Part shown: in pieces, positions 1-7,745 of the stretch
Layout: the number at the start of each line of letters is the position of its first letter
Numbering within the stretch: position 1 is the first letter of the stretch
From: CAMXAS01 sp964442435
GTDB lineage: Bacteria > Bacteroidota > Bacteroidia > Bacteroidales > P3
DNA length: 64,000 nucleotides
Direction of reading: 5' to 3'
Assembly (NCBI GenBank): GCA_964442435.1
Contig: CAYTZG010000005.1
Location: 50,133-114,132 of the forward strand
Made by a program: the position numbers and the translations under genes
Notes under the pieces: model-generated
Databases searched by the model: none
The model's input: the letters and a program-made list of their open reading frames with translations, nothing else
What the model was told of the DNA's origin: nothing

Positions 1-360
1 GCCTACGCGTCGGGTCGGATGCTTGTGGCGCCCATGCGTCTGGGCACCGGTATGCAGAATAAACTGTTGGAGGCCATGGCCTGCGAGTTGCCGTGTATCG
101 CCTCCGAAATAGCCGTGCGCGGCTTGGGCGACTTCGACGACTGTCCCGTGTGCGCCGTGCCGCTCTCGTTCGACAACGACCGGGTGCCGGAAGCCTTGGA
201 GGAGGCCGTGCGCCGCTATCTGTCCGATGCCGGTTTGCGGGCGGAAACGGGGCGTCGGGGACGCGCGTTCGTATTGAAATATTACAGTTGGCCGGCTCAG
301 GCCGCTAATTTTAAAACTTGGACCGATGGATTTGTTCTCTCCGGATCCCACGTGGGCTGA
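1..360 (+). CDS. glycosyltransferase family 4, C-terminal fragment
   Basis: The reading frame is open from the first base of the window, so this is the C-terminal part (about 119 residues) of a longer gene that begins upstream. The segment GTGMQNKLLEAMACELPCIA matches the nucleotide-sugar binding region of GT-B fold, family 4 glycosyltransferases, where a conserved Glu lies in the K-LEAMA motif. These enzymes move a sugar from a nucleotide donor to a glycan, typically on the cytoplasmic side during capsule, O-antigen or glycoprotein synthesis. The acceptor cannot be told from this fragment. The 3' end overlaps the start of ligA by about 35 bases in another frame, which suggests translational coupling or a shared transcript. 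Confidence 0.8.
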   Translation, partial: AYASGRMLVAPMRLGTGMQNKLLEAMACELPCIASEIAVRGLGDFDDCPVCAVPLSFDNDRVPEALEEAVRRYLSDAGLRAETGRRGRAFVLKYYSWPAQAANFKTWTDGFVLSGSHVG

Positions 361-2395
361 GGCCCGTATCGCGGAATTGACGGATAAGCTCAATGCGGCC
401 AACCATGCCTATTATGTGTTGGACAACCCGCAGATGAGCGACTACGAGTTCGATATGCTCTTGGAGGAATTGACCGGCTTGGAGCGCGAGTTTCCGGCCT
501 ATGTCCGTCCCCATAGTCCTACACAGTGCGTGGGCGGCGCGCCCGTCAAGGGTTTCGCCACGGTTTTGCATACTACGCCCATGCTGTCGCTCGGCAACAC
601 CTATACCAAGTACGATTTGGTGGAATTCGACGCGCGCGTGCGCCGCGGCACGGAAGAACCTTATACCTATGTCTGCGAGTTGAAGTACGACGGCGTTTCC
701 ATCAGCCTCCTGTATGAAAACGGTCTGTTGACGCGGGCCGTGACGCGCGGCGACGGCCGGCAGGGGGACGATGTGACGGCCAATATCCGCACCATCGCCT
801 CCATCCCGTTGAAACTCTCCGGCAACGATTATCCGGCCCGGTTTGAAATCCGTGGCGAGGTCATTATGCCGCACAAGGTGTTCTACGAACTCAACGCCAA
901 GCGCGAGCAGGCGGGCGAGACGCCTTTCGCCAATCCGCGGAACGCCGCCTCCGGCAGTCTCAAACTCTTGGATCCTAAGCAGACGGCCTCGCGCAAACTC
1001 GATTGTTTCCTCTATTTCCTGTTGGCGGACGAATATGCCGGGGAAACCCATCTCCATTGCTTGGAGAAGGCCGCCGGCTGGGGTTTCAAGACCGGTTCTT
1101 TTTACCGCGAATGCGCCAACCTCGATGAGGTCATGGGCTTTATCGACGAATGGGACACGAAGCGGACCGCTTTGCCGTTCGACATAGACGGCATTGTCAT
1201 CAAAGTCAATCAGAAACGGCTGTGGCCGGTTTTGGGTGAAACCATGAAGACGCCGCGCTGGGCCATCGCCTATAAGTTCAAGGCCCAACAGGTCAAGACC
1301 CGTTTGGAGGGTATCGGCTACCAAGTGGGGCGGACGGGGGCTGTGACGCCCGTGGCGCATCTGGAACCCGTGGTCTTGGCCGGTACGACGGTCAAGCGCG
1401 CCTCCTTGTACAATGCTGACAATCTGGAGAAAATGGACTTCCGCAAGGGCGATATCGTGATGGTGGAGAAAGGCGGCGAAATCATCCCCAAAATCGTGGG
1501 CATCGATTTGTCGCAACGCAAGTCGGACGGCGAGCCCTACCGTTTCGCGACCCATTGCCCCGAATGCGGTGCCGCCTTGGTGCGCAAGGAAGGCGAGGCC
1601 GGTTATTATTGTCCCAACGACGACCATTGTCCGCCGCAAATCAAAGGGCGGCTGGAACATTTCATATCCCGGCGCGCCATGGATATCAATACGATAGGCG
1701 AAAGCAAGGTGGACGTGCTGTACGAACGCGGGCTGTTGAAGACGATAGCCGATTTCTATGCGCTGGACTATCAGGCGCTGTACGGTGTGGAGGGCGGCGA
1801 CCAGGCGCAGAACGGCAACCGTCGCGTGGTGACGTTGCGCGACCGCAGCGTGCGCAATATATTGGCGGGCATAGAGGCTTCCAAGCGCAAGCCGTTCGAA
1901 ACGGTGCTGTTTGCCATGGGCATCCGCTATGTGGGCGAAGTGACGGCCAAGGGCATCGCGCGTCATTTCGGCAATATCGATGCCTTGAAGGCCGCTTCTG
2001 TTGAGGATTTGTTGCAGGTGCCGGATGTGGGGGAGACCATCGCGCGGAGCGTTCGGGATTATTTCACCAAGCCGGAGCATCTTGAGATTATCGCGCGGCT
2101 AAAAGCGGCCGGCCTGCAATTTGAAACCACGCGGGTGGCGGCGGTGCAGGATGGCGTGCTGTCGGGCACGGTTTGGGTGGTAAGCGGTGTTTTCTCGCGT
2201 TCGCGCGATGACATGAAAGCGCTTATAGAAGCCAACGGCGGCAAGGTGGCGGGCGGCGTTACCGGCAATACGGACTATCTGCTCTCCGGCGACAATATGG
2301 GGCCAGAAAAGCGCAAGAAAGCCTTGGCCTTGGGCGTGGAAATCGTGGACGAAGCCGCGTTCTTCGAAAAAATCGCTAAAACATCCGGCGAATAA
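326..2395 (+). CDS. ligA: NAD-dependent DNA ligase LigA
   Basis: This is a 689-residue, full-length LigA, the ligase that seals nicks in replication and repair using NAD+. Domain order is as expected. The Ia helical region lies near residues 15-60, with the YYVLDNP and SDYEFD motifs. The adenylation domain carries the nucleophile in KYDG (Lys120). An OB fold follows, then a Cys4 zinc finger (C411, C414, C429, C435), helix-hairpin-helix repeats near 510-590, and a C-terminal BRCT domain near 610-685. The ATG at 326 lies inside the end of the glycosyltransferase gene. It was chosen because the family's N-terminal region begins shortly after it. The last 20 bases overlap the convergent NlpC/P60 gene. 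Confidence 0.97.
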   Translation: MDLFSPDPTWAEARIAELTDKLNAANHAYYVLDNPQMSDYEFDMLLEELTGLEREFPAYVRPHSPTQCVGGAPVKGFATVLHTTPMLSLGNTYTKYDLVEFDARVRRGTEEPYTYVCELKYDGVSISLLYENGLLTRAVTRGDGRQGDDVTANIRTIASIPLKLSGNDYPARFEIRGEVIMPHKVFYELNAKREQAGETPFANPRNAASGSLKLLDPKQTASRKLDCFLYFLLADEYAGETHLHCLEKAAGWGFKTGSFYRECANLDEVMGFIDEWDTKRTALPFDIDGIVIKVNQKRLWPVLGETMKTPRWAIAYKFKAQQVKTRLEGIGYQVGRTGAVTPVAHLEPVVLAGTTVKRASLYNADNLEKMDFRKGDIVMVEKGGEIIPKIVGIDLSQRKSDGEPYRFATHCPECGAALVRKEGEAGYYCPNDDHCPPQIKGRLEHFISRRAMDINTIGESKVDVLYERGLLKTIADFYALDYQALYGVEGGDQAQNGNRRVVTLRDRSVRNILAGIEASKRKPFETVLFAMGIRYVGEVTAKGIARHFGNIDALKAASVEDLLQVPDVGETIARSVRDYFTKPEHLEIIARLKAAGLQFETTRVAAVQDGVLSGTVWVVSGVFSRSRDDMKALIEANGGKVAGGVTGNTDYLLSGDNMGPEKRKKALALGVEIVDEAAFFEKIAKTSGE

Positions 2396-3179
2396 GCCGC
2401 AGTTTGTGGCTGTAATTCTTGGTATCCTGACGGTATATGCCTTGATGGTCAATCGTGTCGATGCGCACCATGCCGCTGGCGTGGATGATGCGGTTGTTGC
2501 CCATGTAGATGCCCACGTGCACGATCTGTTCGTTTTCGTTGTCGAAAAACAGTAAATCGGCGGGCTTGGCTTCGTCGAGGAAGTTGACCGCTTCGCCGGC
2601 GCCCGCCTGGTCTTTGGCATCGCGCGGCAGTTGTATTCCGTATATACGATAGAGCGTCTGCGTGAAGCCCGAACAATCCGTGCCGAAGATGGATTTTCCG
2701 CCCCACAGATAAGGCGTGTTGAGCCATTGGGCGGCCGATTTCAGCAGGGCTTCGCGGCGTTCCGTTTCCGACAGGGCTTGTCGTTTTTCCACGGTCATCA
2801 AGGCGTCCAATGAGCCGAAGCCCGTTTCGGCCGTTTGGAAGATACCGTTCTCCAAAACCGGCAGACGGCACCCCATGCCGACGGGAAATTGAAAGAGGTC
2901 GCTCGTGCGTTGGATGCGGTTGTAAGGGTTGAGCGTAAAGGCGGCCTGCGTGTCCGATACCCACGGTTGATGCCGCTCCTTTGGAACCAGTTGGATTTGC
3001 TTGCTGTCCACCCAGGCTTCGTAACCGTCCGCATCGGTGCGGATTCTGAGCCAGTGCGTGTATTTCTCAAGCACGGTGAACGTCTCGCCGAAAAGCAGTT
3101 GCGATACCATTTCCGACGCATGGCTGATGGTTTCCCGCAGCGGAACCTGACTCAACAAACCGATACCGAATTGTTCCAT
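2376..3179 (-). CDS. C40 family NlpC/P60 peptidase with N-terminal SH3-like region
   Basis: A 267-residue cysteine peptidase. Residues 1-65 look like the bacterial SH3 module found before NlpC/P60 domains in Bacteroidales YkfA-like enzymes (SEMVSQLLFGE, then DGYEAWVDSKQ). The catalytic domain spans roughly 140-265, with Cys169 in GTDCSGF, His221 in IVHVGIY and His233 in IIHASG. Characterised relatives cut gamma-D-Glu-diaminopimelate bonds in peptidoglycan fragments during murein peptide recycling. No signal peptide is visible, so the enzyme is probably cytoplasmic, or is exported from a start I cannot see. It is convergent with ligA, with a 20-base overlap of coding ends, which leaves no room for a separate terminator. 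Confidence 0.92.
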   Translation of the reverse strand: MEQFGIGLLSQVPLRETISHASEMVSQLLFGETFTVLEKYTHWLRIRTDADGYEAWVDSKQIQLVPKERHQPWVSDTQAAFTLNPYNRIQRTSDLFQFPVGMGCRLPVLENGIFQTAETGFGSLDALMTVEKRQALSETERREALLKSAAQWLNTPYLWGGKSIFGTDCSGFTQTLYRIYGIQLPRDAKDQAGAGEAVNFLDEAKPADLLFFDNENEQIVHVGIYMGNNRIIHASGMVRIDTIDHQGIYRQDTKNYSHKLRLIRRMF

Positions 3180-3195
3180 ATAAATCTGTCTGTTT

Positions 3196-3229
3196 ACAAA
3201 AAAGGCAGCCCCGCAAGCAGGACTGCCTT
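3196..3229 (-). terminator. rho-independent terminator after the TonB-like gene
   Basis: On the minus strand AAGGCAG and CTGCCTT form a 7-bp stem (3202-3208 with 3223-3229), followed by a T run (3197-3203 read as complement). It lies about 25 bases beyond the stop of the TonB-like gene and just before the NlpC/P60 start codon. Confidence 0.8.
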
Positions 3230-3253
3230 ATGATGAAAAACTTGCTTTTCGGT

Positions 3254-3934
3254 CTAACCCAACGTGAACGAGATGGGGATGGAATAGCGGCAACGAACCG
3301 CACGGCCACGCTGTTTGCCGGGCGTCCATTTCGGAAGGGCCTTCACGACACGGATGGCCGCTTCGTCGCAACCGCCGCCGATACCTCTCAAAATCGTCAC
3401 GTCCGTAACGCTACCGTCTTTCTCCACAACGAAGCCCACGTAAACACGGCCCTGAATACCGCTTTCCTGCGCCGCTACGGGGTAGGAAAGGTTCTTGCGG
3501 ATGAATTCATGCAGGGCTTCTTCACCACCGGGGAAGCCGGGGCTTTCCTCAACGATTTGGAAGATTTCCTCTTCTTCAACGACTTCTTCAGCCACCATGA
3601 CCACTTCCACGGGTTCCACCGCCGTCTGTTCGTCGGCTTCCACGTCGAAGCTTACGTCGTTGTCTTCGATTTCGACATCATCTTCCACCACTTCGATTTC
3701 CGTAGAAACCTGGCTGGGGGGAGGAGGGGGCGGGGCGACTTCCTGAGAGGTCTGAATAATCATTTCCTCTTCAATCGCAACGGCGGCACGGCTGATTTCG
3801 TCCACAACGATTCTGTCGTACGACTTCCATTCGAAAGCGGCCCAAATCACCACCAACGAGAAAACCAAACCGATTTCCATGTACAGCCCCTTGCGTGTTT
3901 CGAGGTCTGCTTTCGGTGACTTCTTGATTTCCAT
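3254..3934 (-). CDS. energy transducer TonB family protein
   Basis: A 226-residue protein. It has a short basic N-terminus, one membrane segment at about residues 18-36 (GLVFSLVVIWAAF), a periplasmic linker and a C-terminal TonB domain (about 140-226) with the family pattern FPGGEEAL...GRVYVGFVVEKDG and LPKWTPGKQ. TonB proteins pass proton-motive energy from ExbB/ExbD to outer-membrane receptors. No ExbB/ExbD or TonB-dependent receptor gene is present in the window. The linker is unusual: after a run of six prolines it is dominated by Glu, Asp and Val rather than the Pro/Lys repeats of classical TonB. The gene has its own downstream terminator, so it is probably monocistronic. Confidence 0.9.
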   Translation of the reverse strand: MEIKKSPKADLETRKGLYMEIGLVFSLVVIWAAFEWKSYDRIVVDEISRAAVAIEEEMIIQTSQEVAPPPPPPSQVSTEIEVVEDDVEIEDNDVSFDVEADEQTAVEPVEVVMVAEEVVEEEEIFQIVEESPGFPGGEEALHEFIRKNLSYPVAAQESGIQGRVYVGFVVEKDGSVTDVTILRGIGGGCDEAAIRVVKALPKWTPGKQRGRAVRCRYSIPISFTLG

Positions 3935-3954
3935 GGTATTAAAGGTTTCTTAAC

Positions 3955-3975
3955 GGCCTCCCGTCAAGAGAGGCC
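3955..3975 (-). promoter_or_regulatory. small hairpin between ORF6N gene and tonB-like gene
   Basis: GGCCTC and GAGGCC form a perfect 6-bp stem with a 9-base loop. It lies between the ORF6N stop and the TonB-like start. The following bases are only moderately T-rich on the minus strand, so this could be a weak terminator for the ORF6N gene or a 5' UTR stem of the TonB-like gene. Confidence 0.3.
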
Positions 3976-3999
3976 ACACAAAAAGTAAGGCGAAGATAA

Positions 4000-4542
4000 T
4001 CATTTTTTCTGAGACGGCAAACTTTTAGGGCCACTTTGCGATGCTTGGACGTAGCCGATGGGCCGCCGTTTCCGTTGTTCCTCCGGAATGCTCAATAATT
4101 GGGTCAGGGTTTGGTAGATTTCGTTAAACCGGCTGTCTGTATTGAGTTCCAGCTCTTCGATGCGTTTCAGCAGTTCTTCGTAGTTCATCGCAATGCGCCG
4201 TAGGAGGACAAATGCCCGCATGATGGAGATATTGACCTCGATGGCGGTTTGGCTTCGCAAGACGGACGACAGCATGGCGACCCCCTGTTCCGTGAATGCC
4301 ATGGGCGGAATGGGGAAGTGGCGAAGGTTGTTCGGGAACTTATCACAAATTGTGATAACTTTAATCCATTCATCTTTAGATAGTTCAAACATAAAATCCT
4401 CAGGAAATCGGTTGAGGTTGCGTTTGACGGCTTGTTTCAGTACACGGGTTTCCACTTGGTAAAGTTCGGCCAGGTGGAAGTCCATCATGACGCTGCGGTC
4501 TCTGACGGTGAAAATTTTTTGCTGAATGATTTGCAAGTCCAT
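4000..4542 (-). CDS. ORF6N domain protein (phage antirepressor-like)
   Basis: A 180-residue protein. The N-terminal ORF6N domain (about residues 5-90) shows the usual pattern: VRDRSVMMDFHLAELYQVET, then LKQAVKRNLNRFPEDFMFEL and AFTEQGVAMLSSVLRS. ORF6N domains are known from phage and mobile-element regulators and are thought to bind DNA. Copies are common as single chromosomal genes in Bacteroidota. The C-terminal third is predicted coiled coil (YEELLKRIEELELN). No integrase, phage structural gene or attachment site is visible nearby, so it is an orphan copy. It lies 17 bases after the outer-membrane barrel gene and may be co-transcribed with it. Confidence 0.85.
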   Translation of the reverse strand: MDLQIIQQKIFTVRDRSVMMDFHLAELYQVETRVLKQAVKRNLNRFPEDFMFELSKDEWIKVITICDKFPNNLRHFPIPPMAFTEQGVAMLSSVLRSQTAIEVNISIMRAFVLLRRIAMNYEELLKRIEELELNTDSRFNEIYQTLTQLLSIPEEQRKRRPIGYVQASQSGPKSLPSQKK

Positions 4543-4559
4543 GGTTGTCTGGTATAAAG

Positions 4560-6278
4560 TTAGAAACGGTAGGCGTAGCGGAGCGTGCCGGTAAAGTCGG
4601 TGCGGGCGGCGGGCGTATCGGGGGCGGTAGCGCCTCCCAGCGCGTGTTTGACCCGCAGGTTGACGCGCAGGTCAAGCTGGTGATGCTTGGCGAAACGGTA
4701 CGCCACGCCGCCGCCGAGGTTGACCAAACCGCTTTGCAACGTGCGTTGGCCGAAGCCGAGGTCGTATTGCAGGCGGGTGTTCAGCGACAGGCTTTTGTCT
4801 TGGAGCAGGCTTTTGGAAAAGTTGACCGAAGGGCCGGTGTAGGTTTCGGCCTGCCTGGAGGCCGGCCGGTACACGGCCTGGGCGTGCCATGTGGTGTTGA
4901 GCCGGCTGTCCTTGGGCAGTGTGGTCTGGTGCGAGAGCTGGGCCGAGAAATAGTCGTTCATGGCTGGCTCGCCCACCAACCGGGATTCCTGAAACGAGCA
5001 GTCGAACGCCAGCGTGTGCGCGTGGTCTTGCGCTCCGAGGCGGCACGCGACACGCACTTGCGCCTGTTGCGAGAGCTGGGTGTTGCGCAGCGAGTCGGGA
5101 TGCGCGATGGGCGTATAGGCGCCCGGTTCCACCTGCATCGGCAACAGGCGCGTGTGCGTCGTGAAGTTGGAGTAAGAGGCCGAGGCTTCCCAAGGGCCGT
5201 CGGACGCATAGTGCAGTTGCACGTCGGCGGCGAGGCGGTTCATGCGGCTTTGACGCTCTTGGCTCAGGTTGTCGCGTTGCCAGCCGAGGCGGCCCGAGAA
5301 CCGCAGCTTCTGCTTGAAGTCGCCACTGTAGCCGAGCGACAGGCTTTCGAGGTCGCCGCCGCTGTAGTACCGCCCCATGCTTTGGAACTGCGCGCCCTGA
5401 CGTTCGTAGGCCAGCTCCGCGCCGAACGCCTGGGCGCGCACCTTGAACGACAGGCCCGGTATGGCCTTGTCGGCCTCCACATCGGCGAGCCGGTCTTCTG
5501 CCGCGGGCCGGTTTTGCAAAACGCTGAACCCGCCCTCCGCGCCAAGGGTCACGAGGTCGGCAATCAGGAAACGCCCCTGCCAGGCCAGCACGAAATTGCG
5601 CTGTGGCGGCGTCTCCGCGCCCGCCAACACCTTGTCGTTGTCCCAGGCATGGAAGAAATGCAGGTCGAGCTGCTGCTTCTGATGCGTCCAACCCACTTTA
5701 AGCCCGTAGGCGAGCCGGCGGTAGGAGGGCGGGCGCAGGCTGTCGCCCACGTCCTCTTTCTGCAACCGTCCGAACATCGCGCTCAGCGACACCGGCAAAA
5801 AGTCGGGCGTCAGTTCCACGCCCGCGCCGTCGAAGCCGATACCCGCCAAACCGTAGGGCGACATCGTCATGCTCGTTCTGCCGATATAAGCCTTGGCCCA
5901 TTTATAGGAAGGCGTAATCTGCAGCGTGTTGAACGGATGCTTGAAATTGAAGCCGTCCTGTCCGAACGACAGTTGGACGGGCAACGCGATGCCGTAAACG
6001 GCCGGGTTGAGCGACACGTTCAGCAGATAGGAAAACGGTCGGTTGAAGTTCTTGGGCTGAGACAGGAAACTGCTGAATTCCGCATCGGCTTGGCCGCTGA
6101 TTGTAAACGGCTTGCGTTTGGCGATACCGCTCAGTTCCTGTGCCGACAGTCGCGCGCCCATGCTGACCGTGGCCGCACCCACACCGATGCAGGCCACGAG
6201 CAGGCACGTCTTTAAAATGAGTTCAAGCCAAAGGAATAACCTCCGGCGGCGATGGCTGTGAATAAAAAACTTTCTCAT
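4560..6278 (-). CDS. outer-membrane beta-barrel protein, function unknown
   Basis: A 572-residue protein with a long basic N-terminus (RRRRLFLW), a hydrophobic export segment to about residue 40 and a likely signal-peptidase site near SMGARLSAQ. The rest is a series of alternating hydrophobic and polar strands with many aromatic residues, ending in YAYRF. A terminal Phe is the classical last-strand signal read by the BAM complex. I do not recognise a named family, and it resembles uncharacterised large Bacteroidota barrels. Immediately upstream of its ATG is a near-perfect 10-bp inverted repeat. The efflux operon ends about 65 bases upstream on the same strand. Confidence 0.75.
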   Translation of the reverse strand: MRKFFIHSHRRRRLFLWLELILKTCLLVACIGVGAATVSMGARLSAQELSGIAKRKPFTISGQADAEFSSFLSQPKNFNRPFSYLLNVSLNPAVYGIALPVQLSFGQDGFNFKHPFNTLQITPSYKWAKAYIGRTSMTMSPYGLAGIGFDGAGVELTPDFLPVSLSAMFGRLQKEDVGDSLRPPSYRRLAYGLKVGWTHQKQQLDLHFFHAWDNDKVLAGAETPPQRNFVLAWQGRFLIADLVTLGAEGGFSVLQNRPAAEDRLADVEADKAIPGLSFKVRAQAFGAELAYERQGAQFQSMGRYYSGGDLESLSLGYSGDFKQKLRFSGRLGWQRDNLSQERQSRMNRLAADVQLHYASDGPWEASASYSNFTTHTRLLPMQVEPGAYTPIAHPDSLRNTQLSQQAQVRVACRLGAQDHAHTLAFDCSFQESRLVGEPAMNDYFSAQLSHQTTLPKDSRLNTTWHAQAVYRPASRQAETYTGPSVNFSKSLLQDKSLSLNTRLQYDLGFGQRTLQSGLVNLGGGVAYRFAKHHQLDLRVNLRVKHALGGATAPDTPAARTDFTGTLRYAYRF

Positions 6279-6279
6279 C

Positions 6280-6309
6280 GTTCATTCGTTTCTTAATGTA
6301 CGAACGAAC
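6280..6309. promoter_or_regulatory. near-perfect inverted repeat before the barrel gene start
   Basis: GTTCATTCGT (6280-6289) and ACGAACGAAC (6300-6309) pair at 9 of 10 positions across a 10-base spacer. The repeat directly abuts the ATG at 6278, so it would sit in the 5' UTR or ribosome binding region of the barrel gene. It could be an operator or an mRNA stem. No regulator gene lies beside it. Confidence 0.4.
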
Positions 6310-6344
6310 TTGAGAAATAACGGAAAAAAGTCCCGGAGGCCTTG

Positions 6345-7745
6345 TTATATCTGGCCGCCGCCAAGCGCGCGGTAGAGCGTCACCACGGCCGTCCATTCGC
6401 TGAGCCGGTTGCTTACCGAAGTCAGCTGAGCCGACAGCAAGGCCTGTTGCGCCGCCAACACTTCCAAATAGGTCGTGCTGCCGTGTTCCATGAGCAGTCG
6501 CGTGCTTTCGGCCGCCACGCCCAACGAGGTCACCTGCTTGTCATAGAGCAGCGACCGTTCGCGCGTGGACTGCACCAAGGCCAAAGCGTTGTTCACCTCC
6601 ATGCCGGCTTCCAGCAACGTCTGCTGGAACGAGATTTTGGCTTCTTCCTGTTGCGCCTTGGCTATTTTGAGTTGGGCCGTCAGTCGGCCGTTCTGGAAAA
6701 TCGGTTGCGTCAGACTGGCCAATGCACTCCAAATCAGGTCCGCGCCGCCTTTCCAACCAATGCTTCCGCTTAGGGAAATAGAAGGATAAAAGGCCGACCG
6801 CGCCGCGTTCGTCGCATAGAACGCACGGGCCAGATTCTGTTCGGCCTGCATCACGTCGGGGCGTTTCGACAAGAGCGAAATAGGAATACCTACGCGTAGG
6901 TCGTTGGAGAAAATCATGACCGGCATTTCGCCGCGTTCGATGTGGTGCGGCGTGGTGCCGAGCAACGCGCAGATTTGGTTCTCCGTTTCGCGGATTTGCT
7001 GTTGGATGTTGGGGATGGCCGCGCATACGCTGTAATAAGCGCCTTCGCTCTGCGCCACGGCCGCCGTATTGCCTACGCCGGCTTCCATCAATGCGCGCGT
7101 CGCCTCCAAACTCTCTTCCCAACTCTGCTTGGTCAGATTGTATATATGTAGCTGCTCGTCCAACGTCACGAGTTTGTAATACAGGATGGCCGTGTTGGCA
7201 ATCAACTGCGTGCGCACGGCCTGCCGGTAGGCTTGCGTCTGCAACAGGCTGGCCTGCGCCTGCTTCTTGGCGTTGCGCAGTCCGCCGAACAAATCCACCT
7301 GCCACGAGGCCGAGATCCCCACATTGTAGTTGTAGCTCGGTCCGCTGGTGGTTATGCCGTTGCTGAAATTGATGCCGCCGTTGCTCGGTCCACCGCTGAT
7401 AGGCAGGCCGAACGAGGGGATAAACGCCAGTTTGGCGGCTTTCAGACTCGCTTCCGATTCTTCCACGCGCAGGAAAGCGATCCGCATATCCGCGTTCCGC
7501 AAGAGCATCGAGTCGATGAGGTCTTGCAGATAGGGGTCGGTAAAGAAATCGCGCCAGGCGATGTCGGCGATGGATACCGTATCGGCGTTCGCCGCCGGTT
7601 CACCGTAGATGCCGTCCACCTGCAGGTCGTCCGGCCGCGAGTAAGACGAATAAATGCCGCAACCGGTCATCAAACCGGCCAAACCGGCCGCCCCGGCCAG
7701 CATCAGCATCCATTGGCGAAAACTTGACTTATTCATTATCTTCAT
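6345..7745 (-). CDS. RND efflux outer-membrane lipoprotein (TolC/NodT family)
   Basis: About 466 residues from the chosen start at 7745. A start at 7736 is equally possible, and a longer open frame reaches 7826. The protein begins with a lipoprotein signal (LAGLMTG followed by Cys) and has the duplicated outer-membrane efflux protein repeat: long coiled-coil helices (EESEASLKAAKLAF; RTQLIANTAILYYKLVTLDEQL) and the family's SLLSKRPDVMQAEQNLARAF motif. It forms the trimeric outer-membrane channel of a tripartite pump. Both candidate starts lie inside the end of the pump gene, in the overlap ATGAAGATAATGAATAA, which points to translational coupling in the operon fusion protein-pump-channel. Confidence 0.93.
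   Translation of the reverse strand: MKIMNKSSFRQWMLMLAGAAGLAGLMTGCGIYSSYSRPDDLQVDGIYGEPAANADTVSIADIAWRDFFTDPYLQDLIDSMLLRNADMRIAFLRVEESEASLKAAKLAFIPSFGLPISGGPSNGGINFSNGITTSGPSYNYNVGISASWQVDLFGGLRNAKKQAQASLLQTQAYRQAVRTQLIANTAILYYKLVTLDEQLHIYNLTKQSWEESLEATRALMEAGVGNTAAVAQSEGAYYSVCAAIPNIQQQIRETENQICALLGTTPHHIERGEMPVMIFSNDLRVGIPISLLSKRPDVMQAEQNLARAFYATNAARSAFYPSISLSGSIGWKGGADLIWSALASLTQPIFQNGRLTAQLKIAKAQQEEAKISFQQTLLEAGMEVNNALALVQSTRERSLLYDKQVTSLGVAAESTRLLMEHGSTTYLEVLAAQQALLSAQLTSVSNRLSEWTAVVTLYRALGGGQI

Noticed and set aside
4000..4542. Prophage remnant signalled by the ORF6N gene
   Set aside because: No integrase, structural genes or attachment repeats flank it. Orphan ORF6N genes are common in this phylum.
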